NCBI GenBank assembly: GCA_937901915.1
Contig: CALGUD010000148.1
Coordinates: forward strand, 30,271 to 94,270
DNA length: 64,000 bases
Origin: an uncultured Flavobacteriaceae bacterium
GTDB lineage: Bacteria; Bacteroidota; Bacteroidia; Flavobacteriales; Flavobacteriaceae
Direction: 5' to 3'
Part shown: piece by piece, positions 1 through 9,365 of the stretch
Layout of the letters: each line of letters starts with the position of its first letter
Numbering within the stretch: the first letter of the stretch is position 1
Translations under genes and position numbers: made by a program
The notes under the pieces: model-generated
What the model was told of the DNA's origin: nothing
The model's input: only the letters and a program-made list of their open reading frames with translations
The model's database searches: none

Positions 1-477
1 GAAATCATAGAAACTTTAAATATGGAGAAACAGGAACTCTGCAGTTTTGCAGATGAAGTTTTTGACCGTTTCAGAAATCCATTTATTAAACACATGCTAT
101 CCAGTATCGCATTAAATTCAATATCAAAATTTAAAGTAAGGGTTTTACCTAGTTTACTTGAATATATAGAAATTCATAAAAAATTACCAATACATTTAAC
201 ATTTGCCTTCGCCTGTTTAATACGTTTTTATAAAGGCGTATGGAAGGATAAAGAACTACCTGTAAATGATAGTACTGATATAATTATGGCTTTTTCTGAA
301 ATATGGTTGTTGGAAAATTATACAAAAATTGCAGAAGTAGTTTTGGCAAGAAATGATTTTTGGGGCCAGGACTTAAATCATATTCCAAACTTAACAAATG
401 CTATAGCCGTAGCATTACTGGAAATTGAAAATAATGGAATTGAAAAAGGATTTCTTAACTTTAGTAAGGAATTTTAA
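1..477 (+). CDS. uxaB: Tagaturonate reductase (altronate oxidoreductase), C-terminal part
   Basis: The reading frame is open from base 1, so this is the 3' end of a gene that starts before the window; the internal ATG at 22 is not the start. The visible part matches the C-terminal domain of the mannitol dehydrogenase/UxaB family: the segment DRFRNPFIKH is the conserved helix near the active site in these polyol/aldonate dehydrogenases, and it is followed by an all-helical tail. UxaB reduces D-tagaturonate to D-altronate with NADH in galacturonate breakdown. The next gene, 15 bp downstream on the same strand, encodes altronate dehydratase, the following step, which strongly supports UxaB over other mannitol-dehydrogenase relatives. 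Confidence 0.85.
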   Translation, partial: EIIETLNMEKQELCSFADEVFDRFRNPFIKHMLSSIALNSISKFKVRVLPSLLEYIEIHKKLPIHLTFAFACLIRFYKGVWKDKELPVNDSTDIIMAFSEIWLLENYTKIAEVVLARNDFWGQDLNHIPNLTNAIAVALLEIENNGIEKGFLNFSKEF

Positions 478-492
478 TAAAGAATATAAAAA

Positions 493-2103
493 GTGCAGAA
501 GAAATTAATAAAAGTACATCCGTTAGACAATGTAGCCGTAGCGCTACTCAATTTATCGGCAGGTGATGTGATTGACTTTGAAGGGCAAACAATAAAAATA
601 GTATCTGACGTCAAAGCCAAACATAAAATATCCCTGACCGGACTGAATGTGGGGGACAGAATTATAATGTACGGGGTTCTTGTTGGTAAGGCTAGTGAAA
701 TAATTGAAAAGGGCGGAGTTTTAACTACAGGGAACGTACGACATGAAAGTGAAAAAACAGAGAAGAAAACAGAAAGTGTAAGCTGGACACCACCAAATAT
801 TGATAAATGGAAAGACAAAACTTTTTTAGGCTATCACAGGGAAGACGGACAAGTTGGAACTTCGAATATATGGCTTTTCTTCCCATTGGTATTTTGCGAA
901 AATCGTAATATAGAGATTTTAAAAGAAGTTTTTGAAAAAGAACTTTTACAACAACAGGAGGTGAGCAGCCAAAGGCTTTTACTTCGTTCATTAATAAATA
1001 ATGGAGAAAGCTATGAAGATGCCCCTGTTATTTCCAATAACGTTTTAGATAATATTGAAGTAAAATTCATTACACACCAGGGCGGATGTGGTGGGATACG
1101 GCAGGATTCTGAAACGCTGGCTAAACTACTGGCCGGCTATGTGAATAATCCGAATGTTGCGGGCGCTACTGTACTGAGTTTAGGATGCCAAAATTTACAG
1201 ATCCAGATATTTAAGGATGCCCTGAGAGCCGTAAATGCCGTTCATAAACCTGTTTTAATATTTGAACAACAACAAATGGGTACAGTAGATACCATGCTGA
1301 ATACCATTATTACAGAATCATTTGAGGCTATAAAAAAAGCAAATAGGATTGAAAGAAAACCGGCATCCCTGTCTAAATTAAGAATTGGGTTAGAGTGCGG
1401 GGGGTCTGATGGTTTTTCCGGGATTTCAGCGAATCCGACTTTAGGCCATGTGTCCGATTTGTTGGTAGCTTTAGGAGGAGTTGCTATTTTATCAGAATTT
1501 CCGGAGTTATGTGGAGTAGAACAAGAATTAATAAACAGATGCGTTGATGAGGAAAATGCAGATAAGTTTTTGAACCTTATGCAGGCTTTTGAAAAATCTG
1601 CAATAGATGCAGGATCCGGTTTTGATATGAATCCATCACCGGGAAATATAAAAGACGGACTAATTACCGATGCAATGAAGTCTGCCGGAGCAGCTAAAAA
1701 AGGAGGTACTTCCCCAGTGGTAGATGTGCTGGATTATGGCGAATATATTAAAAAACCAGGGCTTAATTTACTATGCACACCAGGTAATGATGTTGAAAGT
1801 ACAACAGCAATGGCCGGGTCCGGGGCAAATATAATTTTGTTTACTACAGGATTAGGAACCCCCACCGGAAACCCTGTTGTACCTGTTATCAAAGTATCTT
1901 CTAATTCAGAATTGGCAAAAAAAATGTCTGATATTATAGATGTGGATACCGGACCTGTTATAAAGGGTGAAAAAACAATAGAAGAAATGGGAGAAGAGAT
2001 GCTGGATTTTATTGTTCAGGTAGCCAGCGGAAAAATAAAAACCAAGGCAATGGAACTTAATCAAAATGATTTTATACCCTGGCGCAGGGGAGTCTCTTTA
2101 TAG
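493..2103 (+). CDS. uxaA: Altronate dehydratase
   Basis: A 536-residue cytosolic enzyme that dehydrates D-altronate to 2-keto-3-deoxygluconate in galacturonate catabolism. Residues 1 to about 85 form the small SAF-like domain, and the rest, from FLGYHREDGQVGTSN, is the large UxaA/GarD catalytic domain. The conserved motifs HQGGCGG, LGCQN and LECGGSDGFSG are present; the last carries the cysteine associated with iron binding in this family. The length is close to known UxaA proteins (about 495 residues). The start is GTG at 493, 15 bp after uxaB, so the two are co-transcribed. The gene converges on the LacI-type gene with only 7 bp between them. Confidence 0.93.
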   Translation: MQKKLIKVHPLDNVAVALLNLSAGDVIDFEGQTIKIVSDVKAKHKISLTGLNVGDRIIMYGVLVGKASEIIEKGGVLTTGNVRHESEKTEKKTESVSWTPPNIDKWKDKTFLGYHREDGQVGTSNIWLFFPLVFCENRNIEILKEVFEKELLQQQEVSSQRLLLRSLINNGESYEDAPVISNNVLDNIEVKFITHQGGCGGIRQDSETLAKLLAGYVNNPNVAGATVLSLGCQNLQIQIFKDALRAVNAVHKPVLIFEQQQMGTVDTMLNTIITESFEAIKKANRIERKPASLSKLRIGLECGGSDGFSGISANPTLGHVSDLLVALGGVAILSEFPELCGVEQELINRCVDEENADKFLNLMQAFEKSAIDAGSGFDMNPSPGNIKDGLITDAMKSAGAAKKGGTSPVVDVLDYGEYIKKPGLNLLCTPGNDVESTTAMAGSGANIILFTTGLGTPTGNPVVPVIKVSSNSELAKKMSDIIDVDTGPVIKGEKTIEEMGEEMLDFIVQVASGKIKTKAMELNQNDFIPWRRGVSL

Positions 2104-2110
2104 ATGAACT

Positions 2111-3124
2111 TTACTTTTTTAAAGATGATTTTCTGATTTCTAATTTAGGGGCTAAGACAACTTTCTGATCGGTTTTTACCCGACCACCTGCTTGCTTTAA
2201 GAATACTTTTGCGGCCATTTTGCCCATCTCCAAAGTAGACTGATCTACAGAAGTAATGGATAGTTCCATAAACTTTGTAAAGGGTTCGTTACTGAATCCA
2301 ACCACGCAAAAGTCTTCAGGAACTTTAATATTTTTAGCTTTTAGTTGTTGTATAACGCCAAGTGCAATATAATCACTTGAGGAAAACACAGCATCTGGCC
2401 GTTCTTTAAGCTTTAACAATTTGTCAATAGCTTTTTTACCTGCTTCTATATCGCTTTTTGTTTGTAGCACATAGCGTTCATCAAACGGAATGTTACTTTC
2501 CTTTAACGCCTGCTTATAACCCTCAAACCTGTCATTGTATATCTCTAAAGACCTGTCACCTGATAGGTGGGCAATACGTTTACAGCCTTGCTCAATAAGA
2601 TGTTTTGTAGCCTCATATCCGCCTTTAAAATCGTCGATTGTAACAGTGCTCACACCTTCTATATTTTTTTTCCTGTCAAAAAAAATGAGCGGAACATTTT
2701 TACTTAACACCCCTTTAAAGTGTTCAAGATCTATTGTAGCTTTGGAAATGGACATCAGGATACCATCTACCTGTGCATTTAAGAGCGTGTTAATTGTTTC
2801 AATTTCTTTGGTTTCTATTTCAAAAGTCTGACAAATTATAACGTGGTATCCATGAGGGTACAGTTCTTCTTCAATCCCCCTTATAATAGAAGAAAAAAAG
2901 TATCTGTCTATATAAGGAACAATAACACCTACATTGTTACTTTTTCCACTTTTTAATGCCAATGCCAGCATGTTTGGTTTATAATTCATTTCAACAGCCG
3001 TCTCCATTACAAGTTTACGCGTACTGGCACTTATTCTCGGATTATTGTTTAAAGCTCTTGAAACGGTTGCTGCAGTTATATTGAGTCTTTCAGCAATATC
3101 ATAAATAGTTATTTTTTCACTCAT
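2111..3124 (-). CDS. LacI-family transcriptional regulator
   Basis: A 337-residue DNA-binding repressor or activator. The N-terminal LacI helix-turn-helix is clear (residues about 4-50: ITIYDIAERLNITAATVSRA, then a hinge helix with NYKPN). A periplasmic-binding-protein-like sensor domain follows, with the typical FFDRK and VVGFSNEPF segments near the ligand pocket. It lies tail-to-tail with the uxaBA genes, so control of hexuronate catabolism is the natural inference. The ligand cannot be read from sequence, and no operator was identified because the uxa promoter lies outside the window. Confidence 0.9.
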   Translation of the reverse strand: MSEKITIYDIAERLNITAATVSRALNNNPRISASTRKLVMETAVEMNYKPNMLALALKSGKSNNVGVIVPYIDRYFFSSIIRGIEEELYPHGYHVIICQTFEIETKEIETINTLLNAQVDGILMSISKATIDLEHFKGVLSKNVPLIFFDRKKNIEGVSTVTIDDFKGGYEATKHLIEQGCKRIAHLSGDRSLEIYNDRFEGYKQALKESNIPFDERYVLQTKSDIEAGKKAIDKLLKLKERPDAVFSSSDYIALGVIQQLKAKNIKVPEDFCVVGFSNEPFTKFMELSITSVDQSTLEMGKMAAKVFLKQAGGRVKTDQKVVLAPKLEIRKSSLKK

Positions 3125-3263
3125 TATTTATATTTAAAAGAGAGAGGTCGTAAATTTAATTATTATTGTTAATTAAATACTTGTCAAGAGCTATGGATTG
3201 TATTATTTCATTTTTAGAAAAACCTGTTTGTTTAAAAAATACGTTAACTTAGAATATAAAAAT

Positions 3264-3443
3264 ATGTACGAACATTTTTTCCAGTGTCCATACTGTTGGG
3301 AAGAAATATCTATGTTATTAGATCCGTCTGTCTCCCAAACCTATGTTGAAGATTGTGAAGTATGCTGTAATCCTATTGAAGTTTCTATGAGGTTTGAAGA
3401 AGGGGAGCTCACAGAATTTTCTGCTACTGACATAGAACAATAA
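3264..3443 (+). CDS. CPXCG motif-containing cysteine-rich small protein
   Basis: A 59-residue protein with two cysteine pairs, CPYC (residues 9-12) and CEVCC near residue 34, followed by an acidic C-terminus. This is the layout of the small CPXCG cysteine-rich family found in many Gram-negative bacteria and probably a zinc knuckle. The frame could begin upstream at 3198, but ATG 3264 begins directly with the family N-terminus (MYEHFFQCPYC), so that start is chosen. Function is unknown. The gene stands alone between the LacI gene and a repeat block. Confidence 0.75.
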   Translation: MYEHFFQCPYCWEEISMLLDPSVSQTYVEDCEVCCNPIEVSMRFEEGELTEFSATDIEQ

Positions 3444-3479
3444 ATTGAAGTTAGAAGTACGATTTACGAAGGACGAATT

Positions 3480-3905
3480 TTAAAATGATGAATGCAGAAT
3501 GTTTTTTGTCAGATGACCGGTGACGGGTGACGGATGATGTACGTCCCGGATATAGGTTGACCGCTTTAATCCAATTAAAAACTCCAAACCACAAACTCCA
3601 GAACCCAGTCCAAATACCTCAATTAACCAATAACTGAGTAACCACCCGATTAAACAATTCAACTCCCGAGACTTCGGGAACACGATTAAACAGAAATATT
3701 ATTCACTGACATAGGTTGACCGTTTTATCCAATTAACTATTAACCGTTAACATTTAACAACACCCGATTACCCGATTAAACAGAAATTAAAACCCAAAAC
3801 TCCAAACCACAAACCAAAAACTTCAGAATTCAATCCGAATAACTCAATTAACCAGTAACATAATAACAACCCGATTAAACGATTTAACGGTTAAACGATT
3901 AACCA
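3480..3905. repeat. Degenerate direct-repeat block, non-coding
   Basis: No credible gene is seen here. Two related blocks follow each other. Both contain ATAGGTTGACCG, then CCAATTAA, then CTCCAAACCACAAAC, then CTCAATTAACCA and CCGATTAAAC (first copy about 3550-3692, second about 3711-3880). A short tandem of GTGACGG lies at about 3520-3535, and a TCCCGA...TCGGGA hairpin at 3663-3678. The strong strand bias towards A and C and the repeated words suggest an old intergenic repeat array that has diverged, not a coding region. Confidence 0.7.
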
Positions 3906-3919
3906 AATACAATTTTTTG

Positions 3920-3927
3920 TACATTTG
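3920..3927 (+). promoter_or_regulatory. Possible Bacteroidota -7 promoter box
   Basis: TACATTTG fits the Bacteroidota -7 consensus TAnnTTTG and lies just before the metal-efflux operon. No good -33 TTTG box is seen at the expected distance. The box is only 8 bp from the ATG, which would give an almost leaderless transcript, so this is a weak call. Confidence 0.3.
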
Positions 3928-3935
3928 TAATAGTA

Positions 3936-4352
3936 ATGAAACAAGCAAGACAGAAAATATCATCCGTTTTCATGGCACTCTTAGTGTTCCTGTCTACCAC
4001 CTCTTTTATGGTAGACAAGCATTATTGTGGAGATATGCTGGTTGATGTATCATTATTCACACATGCCAAAACCTGTGGCATGGAAGTTCAGAAACATTCC
4101 GTTTCGTCTGAATGTGAAGTTGCAAAAAAGTCCTGTTGTAGTGACGAAACCCTTATTGTCAATGGCAGTGATGAGCTTAAAACATCATATAATGACCTCA
4201 GTTTTCAACAACAAGTTTTTATAGCATCATTCTGTTATACATATATTAATCTTTTTGAAGGGTTAAAAGAAAATATAGTACCCTTTAAGGAGTATTCTCC
4301 ACCTCTTCTGGTCACGGACATACTTATCCAGGATCAAACTTTCCTTATTTGA
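3936..4352 (+). CDS. HYC_CC_PP family protein, metal-locus associated
   Basis: A 138-residue protein with an N-terminal hydrophobic segment (residues about 11-27), which suggests export. It carries the three signatures that name the family: HYC (residues 29-31), a CC pair (KKSCCSD) and a PP near the C-terminus (EYSPPLL). Members commonly sit at the head of heavy-metal RND efflux operons in Bacteroidota, as here. The conserved His and Cys residues make metal binding plausible, but this is inference; the biochemical role is not established. The start at ATG 3936 gives a proper basic N-terminus before the hydrophobic stretch. Confidence 0.75.
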   Translation: MKQARQKISSVFMALLVFLSTTSFMVDKHYCGDMLVDVSLFTHAKTCGMEVQKHSVSSECEVAKKSCCSDETLIVNGSDELKTSYNDLSFQQQVFIASFCYTYINLFEGLKENIVPFKEYSPPLLVTDILIQDQTFLI

Positions 4353-4459
4353 TAGCTAATTTTTAGAAACTATCCCTTTATGGTATATACCATAGAAGGT
4401 TGCCAGTGTTTTATGCTTTTATAGCAATGAAACTATTTCTAAATCTTAATTTCAATGAT

Positions 4460-7400
4460 ATGCTCAATAACAGCATTAAATTTTTAATAGAAAACAAACT
4501 CGTAGCAGTTCTGTTACTCATATTCTTAGTAGGATGGGGAACAGTAAACGCACCTTTTAACTGGAAGACAGGTATATTACCCGATGACCCTGTTTCCGTT
4601 GATGCCATACCCGATATTGGCGAAAACCAACAAATCGTCTTTACACCCTGGATGGGGCGTTCCCCTCAGGATATAGAAGATCAGATCACGTATCCCTTAA
4701 CAACTTCGTTACTGGGGATACCGGGTGTAAAGACCATTCGTAGCTCTTCAATGTTCGGATTTTCAAGTATATACATCATCTTCGAAGAAGATATCGAATT
4801 TTACTGGAGCAGGAGCCGTATACTCGAAAAACTAAATTCATTACCATCCGGATTACTTCCAGAAGGTGTATCCCCGGCATTGGGTCCGGATGCAACTGCA
4901 CTCGGACAAATTTTCTGGTATACGTTAGAAGGGAGAGATGAAAATGGAAATGTAACCGGGGGATGGGATTTGCATGAATTGAGAAGCATTCAGGATTATC
5001 TTGTAAAATACTCATTGTCGTCTGCCAGTGGTGTTTCTGAAGTTGCTTCAATCGGTGGGTATGTGCAGGAATATCAGGTAGACGTAAATCCTGAGTTAAT
5101 GAGGCAATACAACATTAACCTGCAACAGGTTGTAAGGGCCGTAAAAGAAAGCAACCGGGATATCGGGGCGCAGACTTTGGAAATTAACCAGGTTGAATAT
5201 GTACTCAGGGGGCTGGGCTATGTAAAATCAGTAGAAGATATTGAAAATGCAGTAGTCACTTCCGAAGAATTTACCCCTATTCGAATAAAAGATATAGCCA
5301 CGGTCTCATTGGCGCCGGCTCCCCGCAGGGGTATCTTAGATAAAGAAGGCGCTGAGGTTGTAGGAGGCGTAGTGGTATCACGTTATGGGGCCAATCCTAT
5401 GGAAGTCATTAATAACGTAAAATCCAAAATCAAAGAAATCAGCGCCGGATTACCTGCTAAAACATTAAAAGACGGCACAAAATCACAACTTACTATTGTA
5501 CCGTTTTATGACAGGACAGAACTTATACAGGAAACTATTGGAACCCTCAATGAAGCACTAACCCTGGAGATCCTTATCACGATCCTGGTAATTATTATCA
5601 TGGTATTCAATTTGCGGGCCTCCATACTAATTTCAGGGTTATTACCTGTGGCTGTTCTTATGGTATTTATTGCCATGAAGCTGTTTAATGTAGATGCCAA
5701 TATTGTGGCGCTCTCCGGTATAGCCATTGCTATTGGTACAATGGTAGATGTAGGCATCATACTCTCTGAAAACATCATTCGGCATTTAGACAAAAATGAA
5801 GAGAACCTTCCTGTAAACACAGTCGTCTATAATGCAACCGTCGAAGTCTCCGGTGCTATCATTACAGCCGTATTAACAACCATTATAAGTTTTATTCCCG
5901 TTTTTACATTAATTGGTGCCGAGGGAAAACTGTTCCGGCCACTTGCCTTTACCAAAACAATGGCATTAACAGCTTCGATAATCATTGCACTATTTATTAT
6001 ACCACCATTTGCAGCTTTCCTTTTCAAAAAAAGGAATTACAAGCAGTCTATGGGTTATATAATCAATATAAGTATTGCATTAATGGGTTGTGTTACGATT
6101 GTATACGGATATTACTTAGGGATTATCCTTCTGGCATTCGGTATAACAGGAATACTGAAAATAACAGGTAAAATATCAGATGCGAAAGCCAACCAGGTAA
6201 ACATTATAGTATCTGCAATAGCCATTGTATTTTTCCTGGCAGAATACTGGCGTCCTCTTGGAGCAGGTGAAAATATTTTCTGGAATCTTATTTTTGTTAG
6301 TTTTATCTGTTTTGGATTGCTTGGGTTCTTTGCATTTTTTAGAAACTATTATACCCGGCTTTTAAGATGGGCACTGGCAAATAAATTACTGTTTCTGTCC
6401 ATTCCCACTGTTATTGTAGTATGTGGATTCCTGATTATGAAAAATACCGGGAAAGAATTTATGCCCGCACTAAACGAAGGCTCCTTTCTTTTAATGCCTA
6501 CTTCTTTGCCTCATGCAGGTGTTACCAAAAATAAGGAAGTGCTGCAGCAATTAGATATGGCTGTGGCCAATATTCCCGAAATAGAAACAGTAGTAGGGAA
6601 AGCCGGCAGGATTGAATCTGCTTTAGACCCTGCGCCGCTTTCCATGTATGAAAATATTATAATTTATAAACCGGAGTATATGTTGGATGAAGATGGAAAC
6701 CGCCGACGATTTAAAACGAACGATGACGGTTACTTTGAACTGAAAAACGGACAAACTATCGTTCCCGGAAATAAGATAAAAGCTTCAGAACTCATTGAAG
6801 ACGAAGATGGAGAATTTTATAGAAACTGGCGTAAAGAAATAAGATCTGCCGATGATATCTGGAATGAAATTGTGAGGGTCACCAAATTGCCGGGAGTTAC
6901 TTCCTCACCTAAATTGCAACCAATTCAAACCCGTCTGGTCATGCTTCAAACCGGTATGCGAGCGCCTATGGGAATTAAAATAAAAGGCCAGGATTTAAAA
7001 CAAATTGAAGCCTTTGGCCTGCAGTTGGAAGAAGCTTTAAAAGAAGTAGAAGGAGTAAAAACAGAAACCATTTTTGCAGACAGGATAGTAGGTAAACCCT
7101 ATCTGTTAATTGATATAGACAGGGATAAAATAGCACGCTACGGACTTGCCATTAACGATGTTCAGCAAATCCTGGAAATTGCAGTAGGAGGCATGGCACT
7201 TACACAAACTGTTGAAGGACGTGAACGGTATGGAGTGAGGGTGCGATATCCAAGAGAGTTGCGCAGTAATCCACAGGACCTGGAAAATATTTATGTGCCC
7301 GTTCCTGGCGGAAACCCGGTTCCCCTAAGTAAGCTGGTAACCATCAGGTATGAACAGGGGCCGCAGGTAATTAAAAGTGAAGATACCTTCTTAGTAGGAT

Positions 7401-8146
7401 ACGTGGTATTTGATAAGTTAGACGGATATGCCGAAGTGAATGTAATAGAAAGTGCTCAAAATTTGCTGGAAGAGAAGTTGAAAGCTGGCGATATTACCAA
7501 ACCGGAAGGGATCAGTTATGAGTTTACTGGAACCTATGAAAACCAGTTAAGAGCAGAGAAAACACTATCGGTGGTAGTTCCATTGGTATTGTTCATAATC
7601 TTTTTGATCCTGTATTTCCAGTTCCGGTCCGTAGCTACTTCCTTGATGGTCTTTACAGGTATTGCTGTAGCCTTTGCCGGTGGCTTTATTATGATCTGGT
7701 TCTACGGACAGGATTGGTTTTTAAATTTTAGTTTTTTTGGAATACACCTCAGGGAGGTATTTCAAATTCATACGATCAATTTAAGTGTAGCTGTATGGGT
7801 AGGTTTTATTGCTTTATTCGGAATTGCCACAGATGACGGTGTGGTTATGGCCACATACCTCACCCAAACGTTCCGAAGAAATACGCCATCAAATATAAAA
7901 GAGATCCGTGCATCTGTAGTAGAAGCAGGGGAACAGCGTATCAGGCCGTGTTTAATGACCACAGCAACCACTCTTCTTGCTTTATTGCCTATTCTTACCT
8001 CTACCGGTCGAGGTAGTGATATAATGACACCTATGGCCATTCCTGCTTTTGGTGGAATGCTTATAGCGCTTATAACTTTGTTTGTGGTACCAGTACTTTA
8101 TAGCTGGAAAAATGAAATTCAATTAAAATATAAAAGGGATGTATAA
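4460..8146 (+). CDS. CusA/CzcA-type heavy-metal efflux RND transporter
   Basis: An inner-membrane proton-driven pump, 1228 residues from ATG 4460. Earlier in-frame starts (TTG 4400, ATG 4427) would add residues before the normal RND opening MLNNSIKFLIENKL. Family landmarks include the first periplasmic loop with SVDAIPDIGENQQIVFTPW and a TM4 segment containing GTMVDVGIILSEN, whose Asp belongs to the proton relay. A methionine-rich segment, MLQTGMRAPMG, corresponds to the metal-site region of CusA. It is longer than the usual 1040-1070 residues: there are extra hydrophobic helices in the middle (about residues 540-630) and a charged periplasmic insert (DEDGNRRRF... ). It forms a tripartite pump with the next two genes. 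Cu(I)/Ag(I) versus Zn/Co/Cd specificity cannot be fixed from sequence; the adaptor architecture favours copper. Confidence 0.93.
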   Translation: MLNNSIKFLIENKLVAVLLLIFLVGWGTVNAPFNWKTGILPDDPVSVDAIPDIGENQQIVFTPWMGRSPQDIEDQITYPLTTSLLGIPGVKTIRSSSMFGFSSIYIIFEEDIEFYWSRSRILEKLNSLPSGLLPEGVSPALGPDATALGQIFWYTLEGRDENGNVTGGWDLHELRSIQDYLVKYSLSSASGVSEVASIGGYVQEYQVDVNPELMRQYNINLQQVVRAVKESNRDIGAQTLEINQVEYVLRGLGYVKSVEDIENAVVTSEEFTPIRIKDIATVSLAPAPRRGILDKEGAEVVGGVVVSRYGANPMEVINNVKSKIKEISAGLPAKTLKDGTKSQLTIVPFYDRTELIQETIGTLNEALTLEILITILVIIIMVFNLRASILISGLLPVAVLMVFIAMKLFNVDANIVALSGIAIAIGTMVDVGIILSENIIRHLDKNEENLPVNTVVYNATVEVSGAIITAVLTTIISFIPVFTLIGAEGKLFRPLAFTKTMALTASIIIALFIIPPFAAFLFKKRNYKQSMGYIINISIALMGCVTIVYGYYLGIILLAFGITGILKITGKISDAKANQVNIIVSAIAIVFFLAEYWRPLGAGENIFWNLIFVSFICFGLLGFFAFFRNYYTRLLRWALANKLLFLSIPTVIVVCGFLIMKNTGKEFMPALNEGSFLLMPTSLPHAGVTKNKEVLQQLDMAVANIPEIETVVGKAGRIESALDPAPLSMYENIIIYKPEYMLDEDGNRRRFKTNDDGYFELKNGQTIVPGNKIKASELIEDEDGEFYRNWRKEIRSADDIWNEIVRVTKLPGVTSSPKLQPIQTRLVMLQTGMRAPMGIKIKGQDLKQIEAFGLQLEEALKEVEGVKTETIFADRIVGKPYLLIDIDRDKIARYGLAINDVQQILEIAVGGMALTQTVEGRERYGVRVRYPRELRSNPQDLENIYVPVPGGNPVPLSKLVTIRYEQGPQVIKSEDTFLVGYVVFDKLDGYAEVNVIESAQNLLEEKLKAGDITKPEGISYEFTGTYENQLRAEKTLSVVVPLVLFIIFLILYFQFRSVATSLMVFTGIAVAFAGGFIMIWFYGQDWFLNFSFFGIHLREVFQIHTINLSVAVWVGFIALFGIATDDGVVMATYLTQTFRRNTPSNIKEIRASVVEAGEQRIRPCLMTTATTLLALLPILTSTGRGSDIMTPMAIPAFGGMLIALITLFVVPVLYSWKNEIQLKYKRDV

Positions 8147-8147
8147 G

Positions 8148-9362
8148 ATGAAAGTAATAATAATTTTAATGATTTGTATGCTTTCAATCACAGCTTTAAA
8201 AGCGCAAAGCCTTGAGAGTTATATTGATGAAGCAGTACATAATAATGCAGAACTGCAAGCTATGCAATTCGGTTATGAAAGTTCACTGGAGAAAGTAAAT
8301 GAAGCAGGGAGTTTACCAAATACCACTATATCAGCCGGTTATTTCATCCAGGAAGTAGAGACCCGCGTAGGTCCTCAACGCACAAGATTATCTGTTTCTC
8401 AGCCATTGCCCTGGTTTGGTACACTGGGGGCTCGTAAAAATGTAGCATCGGCCATGTCTGAAAGTGAACTTCAAAATATTGAATTGTCGGAAAGAAAATT
8501 AAAACTGGATGTAAAACAGGCGTATTACGATCTCTATGAAAAAAAAGCATCCCTTTCCATTCTTAGAAAGAACCTGGAAATTCTGAAAACCTATGAAGAA
8601 TTGGCATTAAATGAATTGGAAAGCAATCGTACTACCATGGTAGATGTTTTAAAAATACGGATTCAGATCAATGAAACAGAAAGTAAAAGCATATCGGTAA
8701 GTGATGAATATGAAACCAGTGTTACCACGTTCAACCTGCTCTTAAACAGGGAACCTAATGCCCGGGTAGTTGTGGCCGATTCCCTGCAATTAGATACTGT
8801 TCAATTTAATAAAGAAGACCTTATAAACAATCCGCAGTTGCTACGGTTAAACGCACAGCAGGATGTATTGCTTCAATCGGAAAAAGCGAACGAAAAAGAA
8901 GGAATGCCAAGTCTGGGTGTTGGTTTGGATTATGTTTTTGTAGAAGAGAGCCCTATGCAGGTGTCCGATAATGGAAAAGATGTTATTATGCCCATGGTAT
9001 CGCTCTCCATTCCACTGTTTTCAAAGAAATATACTTCCAAACGAAAACAATATCAACTGGAACAACAGGCTGTAGAAAGAAGAAAAGTAAATGTAAGCAA
9101 TGAGTTGGAAATGGCATTTCAAGAAGCATTAACGGCCCTACAGAATGCAAAACGAACTGTAAACACTCAAAAAGAGAATATACACCAGGCCCAACAGGCC
9201 GAAGAAGTAATTTTAACCACTTATGAAACAGCAAAGCTGGATTTTGAACAGATCCTGGAAGTACAACAGCTGATTTTAAAATTTCAACTGGAAGAAGTAA
9301 AAGCAACTTCCATATATTTTAAGAACAAAGCTATGTTGGAGTATTTAACACTTAATGATTAA
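8148..9362 (+). CDS. TolC-family outer-membrane channel of the metal efflux pump
   Basis: A 404-residue outer-membrane factor of the CusC/CzcC type. The protein starts with a signal peptide (MKVIIILMICMLSITALKAQ) and continues with the long amphipathic helices of two OEP repeats. An in-frame ATG at 8139 overlaps the end of the pump gene; ATG 8148 is preferred because it begins at the signal peptide and has AGGGA about 9 bases upstream. The gene follows the RND pump directly and precedes the adaptor by 3 bp, so the three form one transcription unit. It provides the exit duct for metal ions across the outer membrane. Confidence 0.88.
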   Translation: MKVIIILMICMLSITALKAQSLESYIDEAVHNNAELQAMQFGYESSLEKVNEAGSLPNTTISAGYFIQEVETRVGPQRTRLSVSQPLPWFGTLGARKNVASAMSESELQNIELSERKLKLDVKQAYYDLYEKKASLSILRKNLEILKTYEELALNELESNRTTMVDVLKIRIQINETESKSISVSDEYETSVTTFNLLLNREPNARVVVADSLQLDTVQFNKEDLINNPQLLRLNAQQDVLLQSEKANEKEGMPSLGVGLDYVFVEESPMQVSDNGKDVIMPMVSLSIPLFSKKYTSKRKQYQLEQQAVERRKVNVSNELEMAFQEALTALQNAKRTVNTQKENIHQAQQAEEVILTTYETAKLDFEQILEVQQLILKFQLEEVKATSIYFKNKAMLEYLTLND

Positions 9363-9365
9363 ACA

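Noticed and set aside
4400..4459. Longer N-terminus for the CusA-like pump from TTG 4400
   Set aside because: The added residues do not belong to the RND opening, and two better ATG codons lie inside; the family start fits ATG 4460.
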